Below, piece by piece: positions 1 to 10,858 of a stretch of DNA of 60,000 bases (its first letter is position 1; every line of letters starts with the position of its first letter). The notes under the pieces are model-generated. The model worked only from the letters and a program-made list of their open reading frames with translations. It was not told where the DNA came from and searched no databases. The DNA is from Takakia lepidozioides (taxonomy: Eukaryota; Streptophyta; Takakiopsida; Takakiales; Takakiaceae): contig CM060732.1 in NCBI GenBank assembly GCA_030704615.1, positions 41,089,053 to 41,149,052 of the forward strand, read 5' to 3'. The position numbers were made by a program, and so were the translations under genes.

Positions 1-1811
1 AAGAGCAACAGATAATTTTAATTCCTTAACTACAAAGGAGAAACTCTGTCCCCCCTGGAGAAACAAAATCAGAGTGGAAGGACGTACGTACAGGAACTTT
101 TCCTCCTTGAATTGGATGAAGCCTTGCATTAATCTATGGAGGATAGGAGATTGCGTGGGACTGGGTTCTCGCAACGTGTGGTTTTCGTCAACAACAACGC
201 GTTCTGTGAGTTTGTAGGGTCCCAATGCTTGGGGCTGGCTGGTCTCTCCATTACTACCGACTGCTGCCTGAGTACTTCCAAAGGCCCAATTTCCCTGTAG
301 ATTCAGCAGTCGTCTACTCAAATCACTGTGTTCAGATAGGCCTCCGACAACACCACTTCTGGCCGCACACTTATCTTCTCGCCGCACAACTTTGCAAAGA
401 AACGAGGAGTGTCCAAGCACCCTCTTCCCATGGATCATTTTTTACGACTATGACGACCTCTCCCTCATATGTCTGGATGGTCTCACAACAAGTCCGAGTG
501 AGAGTACTGGTACTTCCTGCAGCTTGGAATTAATGCATTCAGAGGATTATCCTATGGCTCACCGGCCTATCCATCCTTATGAAGACCTTAAGGTGCCCTC
601 TTGTAGAATCCTTCCAACATTATCATCTTTCCAAGCTCAAAGAAGGGATCCAAATTGAAGATTCCAATCTGCACCTGCACATACAGCATTACAGATTACA
701 GAAGCAGACGGGTTTTAATACTGAGCGACTAGAGACAGAAAGAGGGATGTCATCACAAGAGTTGGAAGATCTTGTCACACACCCCGTACACAGATGGGGA
801 ATGCTGCATATGTACAGAGAGGCTGACGTGGCCAGTTTTTCCCTCCTTGGCAATGTTAACGCAATTGCAGCACACATGTAGAAAGACACGGTCTTTCTTC
901 AATTGATGATTCCGTAATCTGAAGCTTCGGAAACCTCCGACTGCCATTCAAAGTGCTGGAGAATTCGAGCACATATATGCATGTGGAAGTGCTGTTGGGC
1001 AACACCAGAAATGCTCTGCTGGGTTCAAAGTTCAAAGCCATATGGGTGTAGCCTTCCATAGCTAACACAGCACTGGTCACCTAATGTGGGGCATTTGGAG
1101 ATTGTTTGTCAATTTCATAGTTGTAGGAAGGTGGTTGAAATTCTCGGACATTTATTCAACTGAGTGTGAAGACAATCAAATCTTTTACACATTCATCTCA
1201 TGATCTGCTTTTTCTTTGCATCAAAGATCTTGCTCATCAATCAATCACGATGATGGAAGTAATCTGAGCAGTGATCTATGCTAGGACTGCTTCATAGTGG
1301 TTGCTGGAAGGCTACGTACTTCAAACTCTTTATTCAATTTCGATGAACCCGGGGTAATTGGTCACAAATGAGGCATGGGAGTAGCTCCTGCATCTGCTTG
1401 CTTGTGTTTTCAAAGACGTCAATACTGACAAACATCTCATTACCCAGACCACAGGCAATCATGCGCTAGGTACTTGTGATCCCACACCTGAATGAGGCAT
1501 AGGTAAGCAAGGGAGGGAAAGTACTAAAAGGACTTAGTACTTTCCTGTTTCAGTTTCAAAACTACTACCAAAATAGATTAAGAGAAGAGACGACAAGACA
1601 TGAAAATGACAGAGGTTGGGAAAGAAAACACTGCTATGGGGATCTCTTCATTCAAGGCCAGGTGGAATACTGGCGTTTGACAGTGGTATACTGCAATACA
1701 GGACCGAGAAAAGTGCTCCAGTTTAGTGGTGTTGTGATGTGTACCATGGGACCCACAAGGTGAGAAACAGTTGAGCAACATGTGAGTCAGCTAAGGATGG
1801 CTAGTAAGTAA
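1..1811. other. No gene recognised
   Basis: I see no conserved protein, RNA gene or clear repeat in this stretch. Short reading frames exist on both strands but none resembles a known family or joins into a spliced model. It lies downstream of the mS35 gene and should contain its 3' UTR at the right-hand end. Confidence 0.5.
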
Positions 1812-4446
1812 TTAGACAGCCAATTCTTCATGCAAGGGCTGGTTGGCTTTGTTTGCCTCTTCAATGAGCGCATACATTGTTCTCAGCGCATCCTTCCGAT
1901 TCTCTTCCCTGTGCTCATTCCTGCATCAGAATCTTCCTTCAGTCTCCCAGGTAATACCTACTTTCTAATTGGTGTGCGACAATGTTCCAATACTTGCAAA
2001 ATTCAATCATTGTCCAAATTGTGTATGAAGGACTAGAGACTAGACAACTGGGGATATTATTGGCTAACAGAAAAGCATATCTGGTTACATACTGATTTTC
2101 TTACCCTTTGGGCTGGCATCCTCTGTCTTTCTCCGCACCCCTCTCTCATCACCATGGGTTGAGGTCCATCCATACCACTCTCTTTACACATTGTAATTGC
2201 AGGTTTTGTCCCGTCATAAACTGAAACAACCTTTAGAGCATCCGGAATGAGAAGCTTCCCAGGTATGTCAATAAGAAAGTAGCGGGGAGACTTCATTATC
2301 TCAATCTAATCTATTTCCGGGACAATGCAAAGACACAACACACCTTTCCATGACAATAGTCAATTCGTCATTGTTTGGGTTGTAGCGTTTGCCAACAAGA
2401 AGCAGCATCCGTTCCCGAGCTTCTGGGGTAAGCAGAAGCTCTTTCAAGTAGACTGAAAGTTTCACTTTGCGGTTAGCTGGGTGCCATCCATCACCACCTG
2501 GCCCCAACACTACCCTAGTCTGCCACCGTAATATGGGGCCTTCTCCAGGTGGTTCTCCCTTTGGAGCCTCTCCTTTCCCATAAATATCACTGTCTGCAAA
2601 AAGTGTCCTCTGTAAGAAATCAACATACCACCAAGAGAAAAGAGAGTGGATTTTGGGGAGTAGGCGGCGGCGTTTTTTCTGCTGGCAAATTTTCGCCAAA
2701 AAACCCCTTTTTTTTCGGCCTCCTACCTCACTAAAGGAAAATGAAGGCATTTGTTTTCCAATTTCACAGACGAACGAGAGGTTGTCTCCAGAAAATCCGT
2801 ATGATCGTCAACGTGGGCCTGTTAAAACCTGCCAGTTGTCATATAGCGACATTTCAACTGAAGTTCCTTATCCCGGTGGGGTTGATGCATTCCTTCTAAC
2901 ATGAGGGTGGTCTCTATCTCAACAGACCACCCATACAATTCCAGATAATATGATCATTGGTTTTCTAGAGTCTGTAGACCTCGGGTCCAAACCACAGAGA
3001 GATGGAGAAGGGGTAGGGGGGCAGGTACCTGGAAAAATGCCATCAAGGGTAGGATGACCTAGCCATTTGTCGACAATTCCGCGTGCATTATACAAATGAG
3101 TGATGCTTTCTTCCAGCGGCACCATGTCGAGCTCATCCTCAAAGCCCCGGTCATATGTTCCAAATCGTTCTCTCCTCCGTAATTTCTTCCGCCGTGGCAG
3201 CTTTTCACCTTCTTTTGGGGGTGCATCTGCATGGAGAATCTTGTCAGAATATTAGAGACTACATATAAACTTTTGATGTGTTCTTATTGGAAGAGGATCC
3301 CCTTACTTTTATAGTTCAATCTGGCCTCTCCAAAGAGCATTCCAGGGATTGAAACCTGCCAACTAACTTGTACAGACACAGAGGGCATAATAAAGGAAGG
3401 AATGCACAGGATGTTTTGTAGTAAATAAGCTCTCCATCAGCCATGCAAGCTCAATTTTGGCAGCTGCATGCCAGTGCCATGACAACTTCCAGCTGAATTT
3501 TTAGTATGAAAGTCCTATATGAACACATCCATGCATTCTTTTCCAAATCCCCTTTATACTGTACTGCACGGTAGGCCAGAGGTCCTATCGGACAGTACAA
3601 AACAGGGAGAGAGAGAATGTACTCATGCCCGTTCCCTTTGAGCCTTGGCTTGCCATAACCTTACGGCCATTGACCCCGCCCTGCGGGAAACTAACCCTCC
3701 CAGAGCCCTTTACCATAGAAGTCACGACTGCACCCTTGTTATTCCTTTAAGGGTGTACTTGCTGACCTTTTTTGGCTGTAAGGCCAACCAGAATCTTTCA
3801 TCATCACCACCCTGTCGGTTGGAGTTAATTTCGCGGGTACAGCTCTTCCCAACACATTTTCTTCTGAGCCTTACTAGCCAACTTACATCTTTTGGCAGAG
3901 AGAGAGAGATATATTATACATGCAACGCTGTCCCATGCACTAGCCTTGAGGGCATTGATCAAGCGGACAAACTCAATATGCAACTGCCAGCCCATGCATT
4001 GTCCCCCTTGCAAGACTGAGCTTCACTCTAGCTAGTCTCAAAACACAAATGTGAAATTGGCTAGCTAATTGACAATACGAAAGTTCATAGCACTACAGTG
4101 ATTTCTAACGAAACCCATCGCAGCATAGTGGTCTTCCCTTTGTCTCCAGAAATATTCAACTAATAAAACCGACACCATTCACAAACGAACGCATACCAGA
4201 AAAAGACGAAGAGTAGAGAAGGGGGAGGAGATGAGGAGGGGCACCTGGAGGTGAGCCGCCATCCGTAGAGAAAGATCTACATTGTTGCAACAAGTGCGGC
4301 AACGATTGTGAAGCTGACGTTCGGGTGGAGGACGCAGGATGCGAGGGACCCAGAGAAGAACCGGAGGCCGATTTCAATGTGCATTTTGTTACAGGCGCTA
4401 GAGCTCGTTGTGCATGCTGCCAGACCACTGCCCTTGCCTTTTGCAT
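1812..4446 (-). CDS. mS35: Mitochondrial small-subunit ribosomal protein mS35 (four exons)
   Basis: Component of the mitochondrial ribosome small subunit. Proposed exons on the minus strand: 4446-4245, 3226-3029, 2593-2344, 1920-1812. All junctions are GT-AG and keep phase, giving 252 residues. Exon 1 reads as a mitochondrial presequence: rich in Arg, Ser and Ala, without acidic residues until RSFSTDGG near residue 60. Exon 2 is basic then acidic (RRKKLRRRERFG). Exon 3 carries the family core: SDIYGKGEAPKGEPPGEGP, then LRWQTRVVLGPGGDGWHP, NRKVKLSV and LVGKRYNPNNDELTI. Exon 4 opens with HREENRKDALRTMYALIEEA, a strongly conserved mS35 signature, and stops soon after. As I recall them, angiosperm homologues are longer, with a more extended C-terminus, so an additional exon could have been missed or the tail is truly short. 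The start is the first ATG of the presequence. Introns hold only shadow frames. Confidence 0.86.
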
Positions 4447-4744
4447 CTCAAATCTCTCTCGTCTGTGTTGTGGGATACCTCTCCTTGGTTCTCTATCTAC
4501 TTCCTGAAATCACAAAGCAAAAATCTCTGCTACTAGTGTGTGCTTGCTGCCACCTCCTTCGTCTCCCCACCTCCCCGCCATAGCTCACCCCGCCAGCTCT
4601 CCAAAGCTCGCCCTGCTCTTCTACTTCATAGAGTGCTAGGGCAATAATATGTTATAATTATATTTAAACATTATCTTATAACATAATATTTTGTTTTATT
4701 ATTATATATTATATAATTTCACCCGGCGGCCCGACTCGTCGCCT
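4447..4744. promoter_or_regulatory. Probable upstream region of mS35
   Basis: This lies directly upstream of the mS35 start. It is C-rich close to the gene and becomes very AT-rich around 4640-4720, with long runs of only A and T. No single TATA box can be chosen. The region is delimited by position, not by a recognised motif. Confidence 0.3.
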
Positions 4745-5000
4745 CACATTATTGTGTTTTTATTTCTGGCGAAATTTCGCACTTTCTCGACCTCAGAAAA
4801 CAAAAATAGAATATTTCTGTCGTAGATTCCCTATTTTCTCATGGATGAAATCGCCAAATTTCTCCAAAACATATATAAATTCGCCAAATATGGATAAAAG
4901 CACATAGGAGGATGATTCTGTCCAAATTTCAGTGGATGAACCGAAAATATGGCTATTTCCTGCAAAACTCAGTAGCCACTCATGTTATTTTTCCAAATTT
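4745..5000 (-). repeat. Dispersed ~250-bp repeat R1, copy 1 (inverted)
   Basis: The reverse complement aligns by eye along its whole length with 29999-30265. Shared blocks include GTTTTTTTTC at one end, GAGTGGCTA, GACAGAATCATCC, CATATTTGGCGAAT, GGAGAAATTTGGCGATTTC, ATCCATGA and GAGGTCG, and a GCGAAATTTCGC-type palindrome at the other end. No coding capacity. Size and palindromic end suggest a non-autonomous DNA element (MITE-like), but no target duplication was identified. Confidence 0.7.
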
Positions 5001-5106
5001 GAAAAAAAACACTGCCGCCGGCTCAGGTGTTTTTGTTTTGTTTTTCAGGAACAGGGGATGACAGTGGCCGGTGTTTTCTGAGAACCGAAAAAAAAAACAA
5101 AAAACA

Positions 5107-5345
5107 AATTCTAGCCACGACCGAAGGTCGAGAGCTAGTTTAGCGTAGAGCAGGAATAGGGTGCCATAGTGCCACATCATCGTCGCCACGTGTCGTAGCC
5201 ACGTGTCGTAGCCACCTGTCGTCGCCACGTTTCGTACGTGTCAATTTCTTTCTATCTGCCCGGATTGCCCGAAAAATCCGAAAATAACTTCTTGAACGGG
5301 TCAAGACTGACCCTTTTCCTCCCTGCTTCTGTTTGATGTTCAAAG
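5107..5345 (-). repeat. Dispersed repeat R2 copy 1 with a small LINE scrap
   Basis: The reverse complement matches 53540-53792. Landmarks shared in order are a TCCGGGCAG-like block, AAATTGAC, a degenerate tandem of ACGTGGCGACGA-type units, GTGGCACTATGGCACCCTA, TTCCTGCTCTAC, and a terminal GACCTTCGGTCG hairpin followed by GCTAGAAT. At 5308-5345 the sequence changes to a reverse-strand fragment of the LINE 3' region (CTGCTTCTGTTTG then TTCAAAGG), so two elements abut. A GA-microsatellite follows. Confidence 0.65.
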
Positions 5346-5399
5346 GAGAGAGAGAGAGAGAGCGCGAGCGCAATGGCTACATAGGTTGATAAGGCCTGG

Positions 5400-5818
5400 C
5401 ATTTAGAACAGGTTTAGATAGGTTTGGCAGAGCTCGACTGTGCGGAGGGCATTTCTTCAAACGGCGCATCCGGGAGAGCGTTCTCCAGTGAGAATCCCAG
5501 GAAAAACGTGAGCATATTTATCCTTCACAATGGTGGGACAACCTACATATCAAGGTTTAGAGGGTTTACCCCTAGGACGCCTCTCTTTCTTCTTACATGA
5601 TGTGAAGAAGGTTTTCTGTTCTGCAAAAGTGGTTGTCCCTGTCTGTATCATAGGTTGTTGTTCCTAAACAGGCCATGAAATTGCATTGCGCAAGGGTTTT
5701 TCTTGGTGTTTACAAGGTACTTGGGAGGGTCTTCTTGGTTTTGGGAGGCCGTCTTATTGATAGCTACAAGAAACCTGCATGAGTAGATGGTCAACTGCAA
5801 GCAGCAGCAGGGGCACAA
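5400..5818 (+). repeat. 5' leader module of the PPR family, copy 1
   Basis: This stretch upstream of the first PPR array recurs before the 56.5-58.2 kb array. Shared pieces are CAGAGCTCG, ATGGTGGGACAA, GATGTGAAGAAG, TTCTGCAAA-like text and TGTTTACAAGGT followed by CTTGGGAG. Near 5760-5815 it also carries TAGCTACAAGAAACCTGCAT and GTAGATGGTCAACTG, which recur at 12400, 15420 and 58190. It marks the 5' side of an ancestral PPR gene, probably UTR or a first exon. Confidence 0.55.
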
Positions 5819-7708
5819 TTGATAAAATCAGGCACTCTCACAATGACCACAGCCTCCAAAAGAGGACCAAGAGAGGGAGTCCACAGGACCTCTTCTGGAA
5901 ATTCCGGGTATATGAGGACACTATGTGAGGCAGGGAAACTGAAAGAGGCTCTTCAAATTTTGAACCAAGGAAGCATTTCAGCAGGTACAGATACTTATGT
6001 CTGTCTCTTGCATGCGTGCATCAAGATGAAAGGCCTGGAAATGGGAAAGCAGGTGCACTCTCACATTACCCAAAGTGGATTCAAACCAAATGTTTTTCTA
6101 CAGAACACCCTTGTGAACATGTATGTTTAATGCGGGAGCATCATGGCTGCACACCAAGTGTTCAACAAAATGCCTGAACGAGGTTTGTTCACATGGAATA
6201 CAATGATGGTAGGATTTACCAAGTATGGGTGTGGTAAGAATGCCTTGGAGACATATGAGCAAATGATGCAGGAAGGGGTGACGCCCAACCGGGTCACATT
6301 CGTTTGCGTTTGCAATGCATGTGCAAGCCTGGCAGCCCTGGAAAATGGCAAAGAGATCCATGGTGACATCATCAAAGCTGGAATTGTACCAGGTGTCATT
6401 CTGAACAAAACCCTCATGGGAATGTATGACAAATGCGGCAGCATCAAAGATGCAAAGGGGGTGTTCGACAATATGGCTGCACAGGATGTGGTGTCCTGGA
6501 ATGCAATAATCGCAGGATATGCCAGGCATGGGTGTGGCATAGAGGCTTTGGAGACCTATGAGCAAATGATGCAGGAAGGAGTGAAGCCCAACCGGATCAC
6601 ATTTGTGTGTGTCTACAATGCGTGTGTGAGCCTGGCAGCCCTGGAAAAGGGCAAAGAGGTCCATGGTGATGTAATCAAAGCTGGACTTGTACCAGATGTC
6701 ATTCTGAACACTACCCTCGTGGACATGTATGCCAAATGTGGCAGCATCGAAGATGCAAAGGGAGTGTTCAAAAATATGACTGAACGAGATGTGGTGTCCT
6801 GGAATGCGATGATTGCGGGATATGTGCAGCATGGGTGTGGCATGGAGGCTTTGGAGACCTATGAGCAAATGATGCAGGAAGGGTGAAGCCCAACCGGGCC
6901 ACATTTGTTTGTATTTGTAATGCATGTGTGAGCCTGGCAGCCCTGGAAAAGGGCAAAGAGGTCCATGGTGACATTATCAAAGCTGGAATTGTATCAGATG
7001 TCATTCTGAACACTGCCCTCATGGACATGTATGCCAAATGTGGCAGCATCGGAGATGCAAAGGGAGTGTTCGAGAATATGGCTGAACGGGATGTAGTGTC
7101 CTGGAATATAATGATTGCAGGATATGCCCAGCATTATGAGCTGGAGGCTTTGGAGACCTATGAGCAAATGATGCAGGAAGGGGAGCCCAACCGGGTCACA
7201 TTCACTTGCATTTGCAATGCATGCGCGAGCCTGTCAGCCATGGAAAAAGGCAAAGAGGTCCATGAAGACATCATCAAAGCTGGAATCGTACCAGATCTGA
7301 TTCTGAACAATACCCTTGTGGACATGTATGCCAAATGCAGCAACATCAGAGGTGCAAAGGGAGAGTTTGACAATATGGCTGAACGAAATGTATGCCAAAG
7401 GTGGAAGTACTGAAGATGCAAAGGGAGTGTTCGTCAGGATGGCTGAACGAAATGTGGTGTCCTGGAGTTCGATGATTGCAGGATATATGCAGCATGGGTG
7501 TGGGATGGAGGCTTTGGAGACTTATGAGCAAATGATGCAGGAAGGTGTGAAGCCCAACCGGGTCACATTTGTTTGTGTTTGCAATGCGTGTGCGGGCCTG
7601 GCAGCCCTGGAAAAGGGTAGGAAGGTCCATGGTGACATCATCAAAGCTGGGATTGTACCAGATGTCATTCTGAACAATACCCTCCTGGACATGTATGCCT
7701 CAAGGTGA
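5819..7708 (+). pseudogene. PPR (PLS-class) pseudogene, array A
   Basis: Decayed pentatricopeptide-repeat gene. Intact family members bind organellar RNA and guide processing or C-to-U editing. An N-terminal lead (GTDTYVCLLHACIKMKGLE) is followed by near-identical modules of about 100 residues, each a P-L-S triplet: DVVSWNAMIAGYAQHG, then EALETYEQMMQEGVKPN, TFVCVCNACASLAALEKGKE, HGDIIKAGIVPD and LVDMYAKCGSIEDAKGVF. Module starts near 6250, 6553, 6862, 7160 and 7525 show successive tandem copies. Breaks: a TAA at 6128-6130 where sister copies have a Lys codon; a one-base loss near 6884; a small deletion near 7130; and a junction near 7390 where an S motif is joined to another. The last module ends in a stop at 7706-7708 where LINE sequence begins. 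No E or DYW domain is attached. Organelle targeting cannot be judged. Confidence 0.85.
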
Positions 7709-8586
7709 TCCCTGGGAATTGGTTACTTCTGCCAAATCTAGGGCTTCATGTGTAGTTTTTGGGGTGAATCCCAGGATGGACGATGTGTCCTTTAAAACTA
7801 CATGCTCTAGCTTAGGCTTGGATTTCATGGCTAATGGTACCATCTCGAGACTTGATAACAGGGGTATGTTGAAGGTTGCAATGACCAAAAGTGCTTCTAA
7901 TAGAGTCCCGCATCAATTCAATCTCAAAGAAGTTCGTCCCTTGACTAGTTAGAGAGCGGTCTTAGACATTGGTGATTCAAACGGGCGCTCTAGGAAGACA
8001 ACCAAGGGCAACAACTTCAACTTGAGAGTTTCTAATCGGTTTGATGCTCTGGATGAGGTTGAATCCAAACAGCCAGAAAGACAAGATGCCCCTAAGTGTA
8101 CGGAACCTGAACGTCCTGAATCTGAAGGATTTGGTACTCTGAATGGCTTACCAATCCTCAAGGTTTACACAAGACGAACAAATTCTATACACGGGGTAAT
8201 TGTCCCCAAGCCGTCAGATGGACAGTCTGTCCCTAAGTGTGCAGAGCCTGAACGTCGTGTAACTGAAGGATTTGGTACTCTAAATGGTTTACCAATCCTC
8301 AAAGTCTACACAAGACGAGCAAAATCTATACACGGGGTAATTGTCCCCAAGCAGTCTGACGGACAATCTGCCCCTATGTGTGCGTAGCCTGTGCGTCGTG
8401 TAACTGAAAGATTTGGTACCCTGAATGGTTTACCAATTCTCAAAGTTTACACAAGACGAGCAAAATCGACACATGGGGTAACTGTCCCCCCTTTGCAGAA
8501 CGGTTGGCCGTCCAGGAGCAATCACAAGCTACCTAGACGACAAACAATTCACATGCAAAGGGCTGGCTTGCGGCTGGCCACTTTCA
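7709..8586 (+). pseudogene. LINE N-terminal (ORF1-like) region with 47-aa tandem repeats
   Basis: Reads in one frame with the downstream endonuclease, interrupted by TAG at 7950-7952 and TAG at 8385-8387. The text VSNRFDALDEVE near 8030 is typical of the C-terminal end of a LINE ORF1 or gag-like region. It is followed by three copies of a 141-bp, 47-residue unit (GFGTLNGLPILKVYTRR, then SIHGVIVPK and a Pro/Glu-rich linker), with the GATTTGGTA landmark at 8128, 8269 and 8410. The second stop changes a conserved Glu codon of the repeat. The unit itself is unfamiliar to me. No CCHC knuckle was found, so whether ORF1 was separate or fused to ORF2 is open. Confidence 0.7.
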
Positions 8587-9536
8587 ACTTCTCAGGGTTG
8601 ACCAACCAAAGGAAACAACTTGAAGTGGGACAAGTTCTTCGGACTAATGATATTCATATCTGTGCTGGGCAAGAAACATGGGAAACGTCGGATAAACTGG
8701 TTGGAGATGTCATTGGTTATAAATGGGCAGGTAAGATGTGTACTCTCAAGGCAGCCTCTGCCAAACACGGTAAAAAAGGGGTCGGATTCTTTGTCCGCGA
8801 TTTCTTGTTTGACAATTGTGAAATTATCAACAAGGGTTTGAGGTACGAGCATAGTATCTGGCTAAAACTGAATTTGAAGGGCGGCATGAGTACAAAGGAC
8901 CTCTTTGTTGGTTGTGTTTACATGCCCACAGAGGGGACCCTTAGTGCTGACGCAGACAAGGCCTTTGAAGATGTAAAGTTGGACTGTGCTTCGTTCCTTG
9001 CCAAAGGTCAGGTGGTACTATTGGGGGACTTCAATGCCCGGGTGGGCAAAGGGATCCATCAGGACGATATCATTGGACCTTTTGGTGAGGACGAGCTGAA
9101 TTGTAATGGCAGACGGTTAATTAACTGTCTAGAAGAGCTTCAGCTTTTGACCTTGAATAACAGGACAAGTGGTGACCAAGTGCAGTGGACTCGTGAGAAA
9201 TCCCAAACTGGGGAACGTTCCATTGTGGACTATATCATAATGGACAAAATTTTGTTCACCCAGTGTGCCAATGTGTTGATCGACAGAACTGATATTGGTA
9301 CCTCTGACCACTTCCTGGTTTGGACTGAGATCAAAAGGTGTTTTCCCACCACCAAGAGATCTGTGAAACGTTCGATTCGGAAGTGGCGCATAGAAGAATT
9401 CCACAATGAGGAGGTCAAGGCTGAGTACGTCCAGGCCTTGCAAGAGGCTCTCCCTCATTTTGTCCAATCGCTCCAAGAACTTCAGTCACGCTCTGTTAAC
9501 GCAAGAAATGAAGTCGAAAGAGCAGTGGATTCTTGA
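8545..9536 (+). pseudogene. LINE AP-type endonuclease domain
   Basis: Exonuclease-endonuclease-phosphatase fold that nicks target DNA for target-primed reverse transcription. Motifs in order: LATFNFSGLTN (metal-binding Asn), QETWE (catalytic Glu), GVGFFV, VGCVYMPTEGTL, LLGDFNARVG (Asp and Asn), VDYIIMD and GTSDHFLVW (terminal Asp-His pair). All the residues expected at the active site are present, so this domain decayed late. The frame ends at TGA 9534-9536 (context AVDS), after which the reverse transcriptase continues in the same frame. The stop is therefore a nonsense mutation inside one ORF2 rather than a gene end. Confidence 0.85.
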
Positions 9537-10858
9537 GAGAGTTTCGTTTCCTCCGTGGCTGACAAGATCATTGGGAGGAAACTAATTGTCTGCGGTAGAG
9601 CAGTTAATTGGTGGACCAATGAGATTAAACTCAAGATAGCTGAGAGACGAGCCCTCTATAAAGAGTGCTGCAATTTGGAAACCAACATAGAATTGTGGGC
9701 GAGGTACTACCAGCTCCGTAAAGATATCAATCAGCTTGTTAGGTCTCAAAAGAAATTATACTGGGACAAGTTATACAGTGAAATAAACTCAAACCACCAT
9801 GGTGGTAATGACAAGAAATTCTGGTTGGCCCTTCAACGTTTCTACAAGCCGAAAAACGGTCAGCAAGTGCAAGCGCTGAAGACTACTAAAGGTGCAGTGG
9901 TGACTTCATCGGTTGACATTGTCAAAACCTTTGAAACTCACTACAGTATCCTTGGCAGAACTTCTAGGTCTAACAGTGAGGGGTCTTCTGCTGAATGGAG
10001 GGACACAGTTGGAAAAACTGTTCCTATGATTCAAAACAGCCCTGATGAGCTGGAGTATATTTCAATGGCTTATAATGCTCCCATTAGTTCTTCTGAGATT
10101 GTGGAAGCAATTGAACATTTAAATGGATATAAAGCTGGTGGACCTGATGGTATTGTCAACGAGCTTATCAAGCACGGTGGCGATCCCATGATAGAGGCCC
10201 TAGTTCTCCTCTTTAACCTTATCTGGAAGACTGAAATGATCCCCTTTCGCTGGCGGCAGGGGGTCATTGTCAATCTATACAAGAAGGGTGACAGAGAAGA
10301 ACCGGGGAACTACCGTGGCATCACGCTCCTCAATGCTGTTGGCAAGACATTCTGCAGAGTTATAAGTACTCGTCTCGAGGCTGATCTGGAGTCTAGAGGT
10401 TGTTTCCACGAAGGCCAAGCTGGCTTTCGGCGAAACAGGGGTTGTGTGGATCATATCTTCACTCTAAGCCAGATTATCCAGGGAAGGAAAAAAGAAAGGA
10501 AACCCACTTATGTTTTTTTCCTGGATGTCAAAAAGGCTTATGACACAGTGTGGAGAGATGGCCTATGGTTCCGCCTCTGGTCTTGTGGGATCAAGGGAAA
10601 GATGTGGAGAGTTGTCCACAACTTGTATGCTCACACCAAAAGCTGTGTCACTGTTAACGGACAGAAGTCCAACTTCTTTGACATAGACCAAGGTGTAGCT
10701 CAAGGATGTACTCTCTCCCCTCTGCTCTTCAATGTTTTCATCAATCAACTCCTCGAGGATGTGGAAAGTGAGGGATTTGGGTTAAGGGTGGGTGATACCA
10801 CCATACCAGCCCTTATGTTTGCGGATGACTTCGCAGGCATAGGGGACTCCAGGAGTTG
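9537..10858 (+). pseudogene. LINE reverse transcriptase domain
   Basis: Copies LINE RNA into DNA at the nicked target. Motifs in order: LNGYKAGGPDGIVNELIKHG, FRWRQGVIVNLYKKGD, GNYRGITLLNAVGKTFCRV, QAGFRRNRGCVDHIFTL, FFLDVKKAYDTVWRDGLW (first catalytic Asp), VAQGCTLSPLLFNVFINQL, and ALMFADDFAGIGDS (catalytic FADD). The frame is the same as that of the endonuclease. It runs out at 10856-10858 through a frameshift: the continuation of the thumb (IDCAKRYFDLWGLEANVSKC) is in another frame. Confidence 0.88.

Noticed and set aside
2057-2296. Minus-strand open frame with KSPRYFLIDIPGKLL
   Set aside because: It lies between mS35 exons 3 and 4, has no family similarity, and the phase-perfect splice of exon 3 to exon 4 skips it.
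6098-6925. Long minus-strand frames of up to 275 codons opposite PPR array A, and similar ones opposite arrays B to I
   Set aside because: They are antisense shadows of repetitive PPR coding. The plus strand (or the reverse for arrays F and G) carries the recognisable motifs.
9534-9536. Programmed readthrough of the TGA inside LINE ORF2
   Set aside because: The same element has other stops and several frameshifts, so simple decay is the more economical reading.
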